Source: Streptomyces sp. GESEQ-4
GTDB taxonomy: Bacteria; Actinomycetota; Actinomycetes; Streptomycetales; Streptomycetaceae
Direction of reading: 5' to 3'
DNA length: 64,000 nucleotides
Assembly: GCF_017948455.1 (NCBI RefSeq)
Contig: NZ_JAFFSU010000019.1
Span: forward strand, 1-64,000
The notes beneath the pieces are model-generated. The model was given only the letters and a program-made list of their open reading frames with translations. It searched no databases and had not been told where the DNA came from. Of this stretch, positions 29,415 to 38,468 are shown piece by piece. The position numbers and the translations under genes are program-made. The first letter of the stretch is position 1, and each line of letters starts with the position of its first letter.

Positions 29415-30685
29415 TTGCCTTGTCCCTTCCGGTACGGCATGCCGTTCGCCCTCGGCATGCGCAGCCTCTGGGCGGACAGCGCGAGGACGATCAGCGTGAT
29501 GACGTACGGCGTGGCCGAGACGACCTGGTTGGGGACCTCGTTGGTGCCGGCGTACCAGGCGAACACCAGGCCGCCGACGATCAGCGTGATGACCGCCTGG
29601 ACGTACTTCTTGCGTACGGCCATCCAGATCGCGCCGATGAGCAGCAGCAGCGCGCCGAGCAGCAGCAGCGCGTGGACGTTCTCGGAGCCGCCGCGCAGGT
29701 TGAGGCTGTCGGTGTAGCCGAACAGGCCCGCGCCGATGGCGAGTCCGCCCGGCATCCAGTTGCCGAAGATCATCGCGGCGAGGCCGATGTAGCCGCGACC
29801 GCTGACCTGGCCCTCCAGATAGAAGGGGTTGGCGACGGTGGAGAGGAACACGCCACCGAGGCCCGCCAGACCGCCCGAGATGATGACGGCCAGGTACTTG
29901 TACTTGTAGACGTTCACACCGAGCGACTCGGCCGCGACCGGGTTCTCACCGCAGGACCGCAGCCGCAGACCGAACGCCGTACGCCACAGGATCCACCAGG
30001 TGGCGGGGATCAGCGCGACGGCGATCAGGGTCAGCCAGGAGACGTTGGTGATCAGGCCGCCGAGCAGTCCGGCGACGTCGGAGATGAAGAACCAGCCCTT
30101 TTCGTTGAGGTCCCGCAGGCCGTCGGAGAGACCCGGCACCGTGAAGTTGCCGAGCGAGTCGACCGCCGGGGACTGCTTGGCGGAGCCGCCCTCGTGGCCC
30201 TCGAAGGCGAGGGGCGCGAGATAGCGGGTGGCGCCCAGGGCGAGGATGTTGATGGCCACACCGGAGACGATGTGGTTGACGTTGAAGGTGATGGTGACGA
30301 GGGCGTGCAGCAGACCGCCGACGCAGCCGCCGATGATGCCGACGAGGACACCGGTCCACGGGCCCCACTGGAATCCGGCCCAGGCGCCGAACCAGGTGCC
30401 GAGGATCATCATGCCCTCGAGGCCGATGTTGACGACGCCCGCGCGCTCGGCCCACAGACCGCCGAGACCGGCGAGGCCGATCGGCACGGCGAGCTGGAGC
30501 GCGGTGGACATCTGGCTGACGTTGGTGATGCCGTCGGCGCCGGTGATGATGCGGACGATCGAGGTCAGCGCCAGGGCTCCGGCGATGATCAGCAGCACGA
30601 CGGGCCACGACAGGCGGCGGCCGGTCGGCGCCGCGGGCTGCAGCGTGGGCTGGTTGACGTCGGTCGCCGAGATGGGGGCGGTCAT
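29411..30685 (-). CDS. Nucleoside ABC transporter permease (second subunit)
   Basis: A 424-residue inner-membrane permease of the BPD_transp_2/RbsC-like family, with about ten helices. It keeps the conserved AERAGVVNIGLEGMMILGTWFGA, VTITFNVNHIVSGVAINILALGATRY, VNVYKYKYLAVIISGGLAGLGGV and GRGYIGLAAMIFGNWMPGG segments typical of BMP-type nucleoside importers. It overlaps the first permease gene and cdd by four bases each, so all three are coupled. Confidence 0.92.
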   Translation of the reverse strand: MTAPISATDVNQPTLQPAAPTGRRLSWPVVLLIIAGALALTSIVRIITGADGITNVSQMSTALQLAVPIGLAGLGGLWAERAGVVNIGLEGMMILGTWFGAWAGFQWGPWTGVLVGIIGGCVGGLLHALVTITFNVNHIVSGVAINILALGATRYLAPLAFEGHEGGSAKQSPAVDSLGNFTVPGLSDGLRDLNEKGWFFISDVAGLLGGLITNVSWLTLIAVALIPATWWILWRTAFGLRLRSCGENPVAAESLGVNVYKYKYLAVIISGGLAGLGGVFLSTVANPFYLEGQVSGRGYIGLAAMIFGNWMPGGLAIGAGLFGYTDSLNLRGGSENVHALLLLGALLLLIGAIWMAVRKKYVQAVITLIVGGLVFAWYAGTNEVPNQVVSATPYVITLIVLALSAQRLRMPRANGMPYRKGQGK

Positions 30686-31803
30686 CGGCCAGCCACCTCC
30701 TTCGTGGTGTTGGTGGCGCCGAGGACGTGACCGGCGGCCAGTTCAGCGCCGACGCGGCGCTGCTGGCGGCGCAGACCCCATTCGCGTACGGCTTCATAGG
30801 AGACGACGACCGAGAGCACGATCAGGCCCTGCATGATGACCGCGATCTCCTTGTCGTAGTCGTGGAAGTCCAGCTCGGGCGAGGCTTTGTCGAGCCAGGC
30901 CCACAGCAGGGCGGCGAAGGCGATGCCGACCGGGCTGTTGCGGCCGAGCAGGGCGATGCCGATACCGAGGAAGCCGATGCCGGTGGGGAAGTTGAGGTTG
31001 TAGGTGTGGGCGTCGCCGAGCAGGATCGGCAGGCCCGCGAGACCGGCGAGGCCGCCGGAGAGCAGCATGGCGGTGAGCACCATGCGCTTGGGATCGACAC
31101 CGCTGGCCGCGGCGGCGGTCTCCGAGGCGCCGGAGGCGCGCAGGTCGAAGCCGAACCGGGTGCGGTTGAGGGTGACCCAGAAGGCGATGCCGAGCACCAC
31201 GGCGAGGATCACCAGGCCGTAGATCTCGCCCGCGTCGCCCATGTCGATGCCCGGCACCCAGCCGGACTCGTGCATCTCGCCGGTGGTGTTGTTGTTGCCG
31301 ACCTTCACGCCGAAGACGTTGGGCAGCCACAGGTAGGCGATGACGGAGGTGGCGATCGCGTTCAGCATGATCGTCGCGACGACCTCGCTGACGCCCCGGG
31401 TGACCTTGAGGACACCGGCGATACCGGACCAGAAAGCGCCGGTGCAGACGGCGGTCAGGAGGAGCAGCGGGATCTGCAGGGCGGCCGGCAGATTGGCGTG
31501 GGCGCCGACGATCGCGGCCATCATGGCGGCGAGCTGGTACTGGCCGTCGACGCCGATGTTGAACAGGTTCATCCGGAAGCCGATGGCCACCGCGAGCGCC
31601 GCGATGTAGTACATCGAGGCCTGGTTGATGACCAGGACCTGGATGTCGGAGAACCCGATCTGCTCGAACATGATCGTGAACGGCTCGACCGGGTTCTTGC
31701 CCGAGGCGATCAGCACGATCGAGCTCAGCGCGAAGGCCACGGCGAGCGCGATGACCGGTCCGGCCACCGCGAGGAGCACGCGCTCCTTGTCGAACTTCTT
31801 CAT
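30682..31803 (-). CDS. Nucleoside ABC transporter permease (first subunit)
   Basis: A 373-residue permease of the same family, starting MKKFDKERVLLAVAGPVIALAVAFAL. Conserved parts are AVAIGFRMNLFNIGVDGQYQLAAMMAAIVG, GVSEVVATIMLNAIATSVIAYL and SGGLAGLAGLPILLG. The start at 31803 is one base past the ATPase stop. The longer open frame upstream lies inside the ATPase gene and was not used. With the other permease it forms the heterodimeric membrane channel. Confidence 0.92.
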   Translation of the reverse strand: MKKFDKERVLLAVAGPVIALAVAFALSSIVLIASGKNPVEPFTIMFEQIGFSDIQVLVINQASMYYIAALAVAIGFRMNLFNIGVDGQYQLAAMMAAIVGAHANLPAALQIPLLLLTAVCTGAFWSGIAGVLKVTRGVSEVVATIMLNAIATSVIAYLWLPNVFGVKVGNNNTTGEMHESGWVPGIDMGDAGEIYGLVILAVVLGIAFWVTLNRTRFGFDLRASGASETAAAASGVDPKRMVLTAMLLSGGLAGLAGLPILLGDAHTYNLNFPTGIGFLGIGIALLGRNSPVGIAFAALLWAWLDKASPELDFHDYDKEIAVIMQGLIVLSVVVSYEAVREWGLRRQQRRVGAELAAGHVLGATNTTKEVAGR

Positions 31804-31804
31804 T

Positions 31805-33364
31805 TCAGCGGGCCTCGTCTTCGCCGGGCTCGGGGGCGTCTTCGGGGGTTTCCTCGTGCTCCAGATGACCGGTGGCCGCACCGGTCATGGCCGAGCCGAG
31901 CTCCTCCGGGGTGATGGTGGCCGGATCGGCGTCGGCGACCAGCTTGCCGTTGTAGATCACGCGGAGGGTGTCGGACAGGCCGATCAGCTCGTCCAGATCG
32001 GCGGAGATCAACAGCACCGCAAGCCCCTCCCTCCGCGCCTCGCGAATGTGATCCCAGATGGCGGCCTGCGCACCGACGTCCACGCCACGGGTGGGGTGGG
32101 AGGCGATGAGGAAGCGCGGCTTGTGGGTCATCTCGCGGCCGACGATCAGCTTCTGCTGGTTGCCGCCGGACAGGGAGGAGGCGGTGACGTCGATGCCGGG
32201 GGTGCGGACGTCGTACGCCTCGACGATCCGGCGCGTGTCCTCCTGCGCGGCCTTCGGATCGAGCCATACGCCCTTGGCGTTCGGCTTCTCGGTGACGTGC
32301 CCGAGGATGCGGTTCTCCCAGAGGGGGGCCTCCAGGAGCAGCCCATGCCGATGGCGGTCCTCGGGGATATACCCAATCCCCTGCTCACGGCGCTTACGCG
32401 TCGTCCAGCCGGTGATCTCTTCCTCCGCCAGCGTGATGGTCCCGGAGTCGGCGGCCTTGAGCCCAATAAGAGCATCGACCAGCTCGGTCTGCCCGTTGCC
32501 CTCGACACCGGCGATACCGAGCACCTCACCGGCGTGAATGGTGAAGGTGATGTCGTCGAGCAGCGCCTTGCCCCCGAACGCCTCCAGCCGCAGCTTCTCC
32601 ACGCTGATGACCGGACGGTCGGTGACGGTCGACTCGGCGGTCTCCGGCGTGGGCAGCTCGCTGCCGACCATCATCTCGGCGAGCTGACGCGAGGTGGTCT
32701 CGGCGGGAACAGCGGTCCCCACGGTGGTCCCCCGCCGGATGACGGTGATCTCGTCGGCGACCGACAGCACCTCGCCCAGCTTGTGCGAGATGAAGATGAC
32801 CGACAGCCCCTCGGCCCGCAGCTCACGCAGGTTGTCGAACAGAGCGTCGACTTCCTGCGGCACGAGCACGGCGGTCGGCTCATCGAGAATCAGAGTGGTC
32901 GCACCCCGATACAGGACCTTCAGAATCTCCACCCGCTGCCGAGCGGCGACACCGAGTTCCTCCACGAGCACATCGGGCCGCACCCCCAGCCCATACCGCT
33001 CGGAAATCTCCTTGATCTTCTTCCGGGCCTTGCCCCCAATGCCGTACAGCTTCTCGCTGCCCAACACGACGTTCTCAAGAACCGTCAGATTGTCGGCGAG
33101 CATGAAGTGCTGGTGCACCATGCCGATGCCGCGGGCGATGGCGTCGGCGGGACTGCCGAAGCTGACCTGCTCGCCGTCGATCGCGATGGTGCCCTCGTCC
33201 GGCTTCTGCATGCCGTAGAGGATCTTCATCAGCGTCGACTTGCCGGCGCCGTTCTCTCCGACGAGGGCGTGGACGGTGCCCTTGCGGACGGTGAGGTGGA
33301 TGTCGTGGTTGGCCACGACGCCCGGGAAACGCTTTGTGATCCCGGCGAGCTCGACGGCGGTCAC
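31805..33364 (-). CDS. Nucleoside ABC transporter ATP-binding protein (double ATPase)
   Basis: A 519-residue protein (from GTG at 33364) with two ABC domains, like RbsA/MglA. The first half has Walker A GENGAGKST, signature region LGVAARQRVEILK and Walker B TLILDEPTAVL. The second half has a degenerate Walker A (GVEGNGQTEL), signature LSGGNQQK and Walker B FLIASHPTRGVDVG, with SHPT for DEPT. Only the first half is likely a full ATPase, as known for this family. The start is uncertain: the frame stays open to an ATC codon at 33412 that has the only good ribosome site (AGGAG, 8-base spacing). The operator palindrome lies upstream. Confidence 0.92.
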   Translation of the reverse strand: MTAVELAGITKRFPGVVANHDIHLTVRKGTVHALVGENGAGKSTLMKILYGMQKPDEGTIAIDGEQVSFGSPADAIARGIGMVHQHFMLADNLTVLENVVLGSEKLYGIGGKARKKIKEISERYGLGVRPDVLVEELGVAARQRVEILKVLYRGATTLILDEPTAVLVPQEVDALFDNLRELRAEGLSVIFISHKLGEVLSVADEITVIRRGTTVGTAVPAETTSRQLAEMMVGSELPTPETAESTVTDRPVISVEKLRLEAFGGKALLDDITFTIHAGEVLGIAGVEGNGQTELVDALIGLKAADSGTITLAEEEITGWTTRKRREQGIGYIPEDRHRHGLLLEAPLWENRILGHVTEKPNAKGVWLDPKAAQEDTRRIVEAYDVRTPGIDVTASSLSGGNQQKLIVGREMTHKPRFLIASHPTRGVDVGAQAAIWDHIREARREGLAVLLISADLDELIGLSDTLRVIYNGKLVADADPATITPEELGSAMTGAATGHLEHEETPEDAPEPGEDEAR

Positions 33365-33439
33365 CTGACCGTTGACCGCCGCGCCGGCCGGAGGGCTGCT
33401 GGACGCGTTGATGGCGCACTCTCCTGGGGACGGGGGTCG

Positions 33440-33453
33440 TCTACGCGCGTAGC
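33440..33453. promoter_or_regulatory. Nucleoside-regulon palindrome upstream of the ABC-cdd-deoA operon
   Basis: TCTACGCGCGTAGC, with the 12-bp palindrome at 33441-33452, lies between the hairpin after the second BMP gene and the ATPase gene. This gives the ATPase-permease-cdd-deoA group its own control point separate from the BMP gene. Confidence 0.75.
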
Positions 33454-33490
33454 GCCCCTACGGCATTCAAAGGGGCCGACGCATCGCTGA

Positions 33491-33528
33491 CAACGGGGTA
33501 CGGGGAGAAGCCTCCCCGTACCCCGTTG
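33491..33528 (-). terminator. Strong hairpin terminator after the second BMP gene
   Basis: Arms CAACGGGGTACGGGGAG (33491-33507) and CTCCCCGTACCCCGTTG (33512-33528) are perfect 17-bp complements with a 4-base loop. It begins 46 bases past the BMP stop on the minus strand and ends 38 bases before the operator of the next unit. Confidence 0.85.
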
Positions 33529-33573
33529 AGCGGACGTAACCCCGCGGTTACACGCTGCTCAGGGTCTCGATAT

Positions 33574-34620
33574 TCAGCTGGACTTGACCTTGATCTCGCC
33601 GCTGATGATCTTCTCCTTGGCCGTCTGGATGGCTTCCTGGAGGGCGGCGTCGTCCGCGAACTTCGGGTTGGAGTCCGCGAGACCGACCTCGCCGCTCTTC
33701 AGATCGCCACGAACGATACCGGTCTCCGGCTTACCGTCTTCGACCGACTTCGCCAGGTTGTAGACCGCCTTGGCGACGTCCTTCGTCGCCGAGGTCAGGA
33801 TCGATTCCTTGTACGTGGCGAGCGCCGCCTGCTTGTACTGGTCGGAGTCGACACCGATCGCCCACACCTTGTTGGCGGCGGCGGCTTCGATCACACCCTG
33901 ACCCGACAGACCAGCAGCCGCATACACAACATCGGCCTTCTTCTCGATCTGCCCCTCGGCGGCCGACTTGCCCTTGTCGGGGCTGGAGAAGCCGCCTTCC
34001 TCCGCGGTCTGCGTCAGATACTGCGACAGAACCTTGACCTTCGGGTCGGTGTCCTTGACGCCCTGCGCGAAGCCGGCCTGGAACTTGTGGATCAACGGAA
34101 TATCCACACCACCCACAAAGCCCACGGTGTTGGTCTTGGTGCTCTTGGCGGCCGCCACACCGGCGAGGTAGGAGGCCTCCTCCTCGGAGAACACCAGGTC
34201 GGCGACGTTGTCCGCCTGGACCTGGGAGTCGTCGACGATGCCGAACGTCGTGTCCGGATACTTCTCGGCGACCTCCTTCACAGCCGGCGCGTACGCGTAC
34301 CCAACCCCAACCACCGGGTTGTACCCCTGCTTCGCCAGCGAGGCCAGCCGCTGAGCCTTGTCGGCGTCCGTCTCCCCGTCCGTGGGCTCGACGTCGTCCG
34401 TCTCGTACCCGAACTCCTTCTTCGCCTTCTCCAGCCCCGCGTACGCGGCGTCGTTGAAGGACTGGTCGCCCTTGCCGCCGACGTCGTACGCGATGGCGAG
34501 ACCCTTGTCGCCGTCCGACTCCGACGACGCGGAGGTGGACGTACCGCCACAGGCGGACAGAACGAGGGCGAGGGAGGCGGTCGCTGCGCCCGCGACCGCG
34601 AGGCGGGAAACCCGGCGCAT
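33574..34620 (-). CDS. BMP-family nucleoside-binding lipoprotein (copy next to the transporter)
   Basis: A 348-residue lipoprotein with signal MRRVSRLAVAGAATASLALVLSAC, lipobox LSAC. It binds ligand outside the cell for the ABC importer; BMP (PnrA/Med) proteins bind purine or pyrimidine nucleosides. Family motifs are KGLAIAYDVGGKGDQSFNDAAYAGLEKA, NTVGFVGGVDIPLIHKF and WAIGVDSDQY. It is closely related to the BMP protein at 35.4-36.4 kb and has its own upstream operator and downstream terminator. Confidence 0.93.
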   Translation of the reverse strand: MRRVSRLAVAGAATASLALVLSACGGTSTSASSESDGDKGLAIAYDVGGKGDQSFNDAAYAGLEKAKKEFGYETDDVEPTDGETDADKAQRLASLAKQGYNPVVGVGYAYAPAVKEVAEKYPDTTFGIVDDSQVQADNVADLVFSEEEASYLAGVAAAKSTKTNTVGFVGGVDIPLIHKFQAGFAQGVKDTDPKVKVLSQYLTQTAEEGGFSSPDKGKSAAEGQIEKKADVVYAAAGLSGQGVIEAAAANKVWAIGVDSDQYKQAALATYKESILTSATKDVAKAVYNLAKSVEDGKPETGIVRGDLKSGEVGLADSNPKFADDAALQEAIQTAKEKIISGEIKVKSS

Positions 34621-34683
34621 GTTGTGGTGCTCCTGTCGTACGAGCGCCGGACGGATCGGCTACGGCGCTGGCTTCGCCGCAGA

Positions 34684-34697
34684 TTAACGCGCGTAGA
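34684..34697. promoter_or_regulatory. Degenerate nucleoside-regulon element upstream of the second BMP gene
   Basis: TTAACGCGCGTAGA differs from TCTACGCGCGTAGA at two positions in one half. It lies 64-77 bp upstream of the ATG at 34620 on the minus strand. The other BMP gene has the same half-degenerate form, which argues against chance. Confidence 0.65.
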
Positions 34698-35124
34698 CAA
34701 GCCTGAAAACCCCTTCTGTCCACCTTGTTACCCGCCCGTGCCCTGCGCTTCGCGGAGGGCGGCGCTGACGGGTGCCGCGAGTTGACGCCGGCCGGGGGTC
34801 GGTCGCCCAGCCCGGCGCTGACGGGGCGCCGCGCCTCGGTGCCGGCCGGGGGTGGGTCACGCAGCCCGGCGCTGACGGGGCGCCGCCTGCGCCCACCCGT
34901 GCCGCCCCAGGCGGCACGCATGCCCGCAGCTGGGCGGGACGGCAGCTCGCAGCTGGGCGGAGCGGCAACTCGTGGGCGGGACGATGCAACCGCCTGCCGG
35001 GAGGGCACCCGCCTGCCCGCAGCCGGACGGGACGGTACGGCCGCCTGCCGTGCAGCCGCACGACTGCCCGCAGCTGGACGGCGTGCCACCGTGCTGCCGC
35101 AGTCGCGCGCGGCGGGAAGGGGAC

Positions 35125-35220
35125 GGGGTGGGGGGTGTCCGCCCGCAGCGGCGGGCGTCAGCGCGGGGTGCCTGCGGAGAAGCGGCAACCGCCCGACCGA
35201 GGACGGACACCCCCCACCCC
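35125..35220. repeat. 17-bp perfect inverted repeat in the BMP intergenic gap
   Basis: GGGGTGGGGGGTGTCCG at 35125-35141 is complementary to 35204-35220; the 62-base loop is itself GC-rich with smaller repeats (CCCGCAGCGGCGGGCG). No coding frame uses it. Confidence 0.75.
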
Positions 35221-35307
35221 GGCCCCGACCCACCCCCCACAGCAGGCGCTACGCGCACCCCCACCCACCCGCGCCTCCCGCCGGGAGGCATCCCCCACAC
35301 AACGCGA

Positions 35308-35341
35308 AGCGGGCCGGCACCCAACCGGCTGCCAGCCCGCT
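35308..35341 (-). terminator. Probable terminator of the first BMP gene
   Basis: AGCGGGC (35308-35314) pairs with GCCCGCT (35335-35341), with a further GGC/GCC pair after one mismatch. It begins 22 bases past the BMP stop on the minus strand. Confidence 0.55.
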
Positions 35342-35362
35342 CCACGTCACCCCGACCGCCGA

Positions 35363-36406
35363 CTACTCGGTCTTGACCTTGATGGACCCGTCGATGATCG
35401 CCGCCTTCGCCTTGGCCACCGCATCCGACAGACCCGCGATCTTCGCGAACTCCGGGTTGCTCTCGGCGAGACCGACGCCGTTCACCTTCAGGTCGAAGGT
35501 CTGGACACCCGTCAGCGGCTTACCGTCCTCGACCGACTTCGACAGCGCGTACACCGCCCCGCCGACATCCTTCAGAGCCGACGTCAGGATGTAGTTCTTG
35601 TACTGCGCCAGCGCCGCCTGCTTGTACTGGTCGGAGTCGACCCCGATCGCCCACACCTTGGCCTTCGCCGCAGCCTCGATCACACCCTGCCCGGACAGCC
35701 CGGCAGCCTGGTAGACGACATCGGCCTTCTTCTCGATCTGCCCCTCGGCCGCGGCCTTGCCCTTGTCCGGGCTGGAGAAGCCACCCTCCTCGGCCGTCTG
35801 CGTCAGATACTGCGAGACGACCTTGACCTTCGGGTTGGTCTCCGCGACGCCCTGCTTGTAGCCGGCCTCGAACTTGTGGATCAGCGGGATGTCGACACCG
35901 CCGACAAAGCCAACCGTGTTGGTCTTCGTCGCCTTCGCCGCGGCGACACCGGCGAGGTAGGAGGCCTGCTCCTCGGCGAAGACGAGAGACGCGACATTGT
36001 CGCCCTCGACGACCGAGTCCACGATGCCGAACGTGGTGTCCGGGTACTTCGAGGCCACGGCCTCCATCGCGGGACCGTAGGCGAACCCGATGCCGATCAC
36101 GGGGTTGTAGCCCTGCTTGGCCAGTGAGGACAGCCGCTGCTCCTTGTCCGCATCGGTCTCGCCCTCGGTCGGCTCGACGTCGTCCGTCTTGTAGCCGAAC
36201 TCCTTCTGAGCCTTCTGCAGGCCCGCGTACGCGGCGTCGTTGAAGGACTGGTCGCCCTTGCCGCCGATGTCGTACGCGATGGCGAGACCCAGATCCTCCT
36301 TGGCCTCGTCACCACTGTCACTGCTGGTGCCACCGCATGCGGTCGCGGCGAGTGCGAGCGACGCGACCCCCACCGCGACGCGGGTCAGTTTGGATATCCG
36401 ACGCAT
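35363..36406 (-). CDS. BMP-family nucleoside-binding lipoprotein (first copy)
   Basis: A 347-residue lipoprotein with signal MRRISKLTRVAVGVASLALAATAC (lipobox ATAC). The body carries LGLAIAYDIGGKGDQSFNDAAYAGLQKAQ, NTVGFVGGVDIPLIHKFEAGYKQG and WAIGVDSDQYKQAAL. The two BMP proteins share long identical stretches in the ligand pocket but differ in the C-terminal third, so they may offer different nucleosides to one transporter. ATG at 36406 has GGGGA with 8-base spacing. An upstream ATG (MGNFT, 36421) is less likely. Confidence 0.93.
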   Translation of the reverse strand: MRRISKLTRVAVGVASLALAATACGGTSSDSGDEAKEDLGLAIAYDIGGKGDQSFNDAAYAGLQKAQKEFGYKTDDVEPTEGETDADKEQRLSSLAKQGYNPVIGIGFAYGPAMEAVASKYPDTTFGIVDSVVEGDNVASLVFAEEQASYLAGVAAAKATKTNTVGFVGGVDIPLIHKFEAGYKQGVAETNPKVKVVSQYLTQTAEEGGFSSPDKGKAAAEGQIEKKADVVYQAAGLSGQGVIEAAAKAKVWAIGVDSDQYKQAALAQYKNYILTSALKDVGGAVYALSKSVEDGKPLTGVQTFDLKVNGVGLAESNPEFAKIAGLSDAVAKAKAAIIDGSIKVKTE

Positions 36407-36459
36407 CGTGAAGTTCCCCATTCTCCAAGCCCCGCAGTGGGTGCTGAGTTCGGCGCAGA

Positions 36460-36473
36460 GTAACGCGCGTAGA
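36460..36473. promoter_or_regulatory. Degenerate nucleoside-regulon element upstream of the first BMP gene
   Basis: GTAACGCGCGTAGA keeps the core ACGCGCGTAGA of the operator family with a changed outer half-site. It is 54-67 bp upstream of the ATG at 36406 on the minus strand. Confidence 0.65.
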
Positions 36474-36604
36474 CCCTCCTGGGAACGGGGTTCCGCGTGG
36501 CCGTTATCCATTCGTGCCGATGGCCGGTTACGTCCTTGTGAACCACCGGATCGAAAGGTGTTCTTGGGGACACCGCACCCCATGGGTCCCGCACGCTCCG
36601 TGCA

Positions 36605-36635
36605 CCGGGGGTGCCGTCAGCGTGATGGCACCCGG
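36605..36635 (-). terminator. Possible terminator of the M20 amidohydrolase gene
   Basis: CCGGGGGTGCC (36605-36615) and GGCACCCGG (36627-36635) pair with a two-base bulge and an 11-base loop. It lies in the 336-bp gap between the amidohydrolase stop and the first BMP gene; nothing else apart from the operator was seen there. Confidence 0.5.
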
Positions 36636-36742
36636 ACATGCACGCCATGCGCTCAGGCTGCCCCCGCGATCCCCCGTCCGCAACCGGAACGAACCACCAG
36701 GCGCGCGCCCTACACCCCGCCTACGCCCCACCTACGCCCCAC

Positions 36743-37963
36743 CTACGCCCCGCCCTCAAGCAACGCGGCCGCGGTGAACAGCTCCACCCCCACCGTGATC
36801 GCCGACTCGTCGGCGTCGAAGTCCCCCTGATGCAGATCGCGCACGGTCCGCTCCCCCGGCGTCCGCACCCCGAGCCGCGCCATGGCCCCCGGCACATGCT
36901 CCAGATACCAGGAGAAGTCCTCGCCCCCGAGAGACTGCTCGGTGTCCTCCACAGCCTCGGCACCACGCCGCGCGACCATGGCGTCCCGCAGCAGCTCGGT
37001 GACGCCCGCGTCGTTGACGACGGGCGGCACGCCCCGCACGTAGTTGATCTCGGACTTGGCCCGGTACAGATTGGCGATCTCGTCGATCGCCGCATGCACG
37101 ATGTCCGGCGCCTGCCGCCACGCCTCGATGTCCAGGCACCGCACGGTCCCGGACAGTTCGGCGTGCTGCGGAATGACGTTCGGAGCATGCCCGGACTCGA
37201 CCCGCCCCCAGGTCACGGCGAGCCCACTACGCGAATCGACGCGCCGCGAAACAAGAGCGGGCACATCGGTGATCACACGAGCCGCCGCAGTGACCAAATC
37301 AGTCGTCAGATGAGGCCGAGCCGTATGCCCACCCGGCCCGTCCAGAGCGATCTCCAGCCGATCACAAGCGGACGTGATCGCCCCGGCCCGCAGCCCGATC
37401 CGCCCGGCGTCCACGCGCGGATCGCAGTGCACGGCGATGATCTGCCCCACCCCGTCCAGCACGCCGCACTCGATGGCATCGGCGGCACCCCCGGGCAGCA
37501 CCTCCTCGGCGGGCTGGAACAGCAGCCGCACGGGCCGCGGCAGCTTCCCCTGCCGGTGCAGCTCGGCCAGCACGAGCCCGGCGCCCAGCACGACGGTCGT
37601 ATGCACATCGTGCCCGCACGCATGCGCCCGGTCGGGCACCGTCGAGCGGAACGAGCACTCACTCTTCGTGTCCGGAATGGGCAGCGCGTCGATGTCGGCG
37701 CGCAGCGCGAGCATGGGGCGTACGCCGTCCAGGTCACCGATGTCGCAGACGAGCCCGGTCCCGATGGCGAGCACTCGCGGGGCGAGGCCTGCCTTCTCGA
37801 GCCGTGCCTTGATGGCCGCGGTGGTGCGGAACTCCTGGTTGCCCAGCTCCGGGTGCATGTGCAAGTCGCGCCGGAAGGCGACGAGTTCGGCACGCAGCGC
37901 CTCGGGCAGCGTGCCGGCGAGCACGGCTTCCCCGGGGAGATCGGCCTCGGACTCCAGTGACAT
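36743..37963 (-). CDS. M20-family amidohydrolase (hippurate/IAA-amino-acid hydrolase type)
   Basis: A 406-residue metallo-amidohydrolase (410 if GTG at 37975 is used) of the M20D group, which hydrolyses N-acyl amino acids or similar amides. Metal-binding motifs are RAHACGHDVHTTVVLGAG and PAEEVLPGGA, with FRRDLHMHPELGNQEF near the N-terminus. The dimerisation insert GPGGHTARPHLTTDLV is present. The last codons lie in a tandem 11-bp repeat. It is single, and its role in the nucleoside region is not evident. Confidence 0.9.
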   Translation of the reverse strand: MSLESEADLPGEAVLAGTLPEALRAELVAFRRDLHMHPELGNQEFRTTAAIKARLEKAGLAPRVLAIGTGLVCDIGDLDGVRPMLALRADIDALPIPDTKSECSFRSTVPDRAHACGHDVHTTVVLGAGLVLAELHRQGKLPRPVRLLFQPAEEVLPGGAADAIECGVLDGVGQIIAVHCDPRVDAGRIGLRAGAITSACDRLEIALDGPGGHTARPHLTTDLVTAAARVITDVPALVSRRVDSRSGLAVTWGRVESGHAPNVIPQHAELSGTVRCLDIEAWRQAPDIVHAAIDEIANLYRAKSEINYVRGVPPVVNDAGVTELLRDAMVARRGAEAVEDTEQSLGGEDFSWYLEHVPGAMARLGVRTPGERTVRDLHQGDFDADESAITVGVELFTAAALLEGGA

Positions 37964-37975
37964 CAGTTGCTTCAC

Positions 37976-38468
37976 CCTCTGAAGGGTAGGACGCCCGGGT
38001 GGCCAACTGACCCACGATCAACAAAAGTTCAACCTGTTAGGGGAAGAAAATCTGGCCGCCAGACGCATGGCTTTCGACTGAGATGGGTAAACTCGCCCGA
38101 CTTCCGGCCGAGTGGATCATGAGATACCGGTTACCCACTCTCCACGGATACCACGCCCACCGCGCCCCCGGCGGTTCTGTTCACCTGTCGGAACGGCGGC
38201 CCGAGCCCGGCACACCCCGCCCGACCTGCGCCCCGACCGCGCCCCCACGGCCCCCCGACCACGGCTCCACCCGGCGCACAACCGACACTCCACACCCCCG
38301 CGACCAGGCCCCCACCAGGCACGCACTCACCAAGCCCACCCGCGACCGGCAAACGGGCAGCCGGAACGCGACCGGCAACCGGGCAGCCGGGAAACAACCG
38401 GCACCGGACAAGCAGCGGTCAGCCAAACCGGCCCCCCGACCCCGCCCGCCCCCACTAGCGTGCGCCCC
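37976..38468. other. 493-bp gap with Pro-rich, repetitive sequence
   Basis: Between the amidohydrolase start and the methyltransferase start. The first 120 bp are less GC-rich (AACAAAAGTTCAACCTG, GGGGAAGAAAATC) and likely hold the divergent promoters. From about 38160 the sequence is C-rich and low in complexity. Imperfect repeats ACCGGCAAACGGGCAGCCGG and ACCGGCAACCGGGCAGCCGG lie side by side at about 38346-38395. No gene was supported. Confidence 0.6.

Larger units (their letters stand above)
34621..35362. other. 742-bp gap between BMP genes: operator, tandem repeats, long inverted repeat
   Basis: No convincing gene: all frames give Pro/Arg/Gly-rich low-complexity translations. It holds the degenerate operator at 34684-34697, three tandem imperfect units (about 34762-34885) with the word GCGCTGACGGG, repeats of CCCGCAGCTGGGCGGGACGG type at 34920-35090, and a 17-bp perfect inverted repeat (35125-35141 / 35204-35220). 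A hairpin at 35308-35341 probably ends the first BMP transcript. Confidence 0.7.

Noticed and set aside
34725..36127. Long plus-strand open frames across the BMP gap and gene
   Set aside because: The gap part is repeat-derived low complexity and the rest is antisense of the BMP gene.
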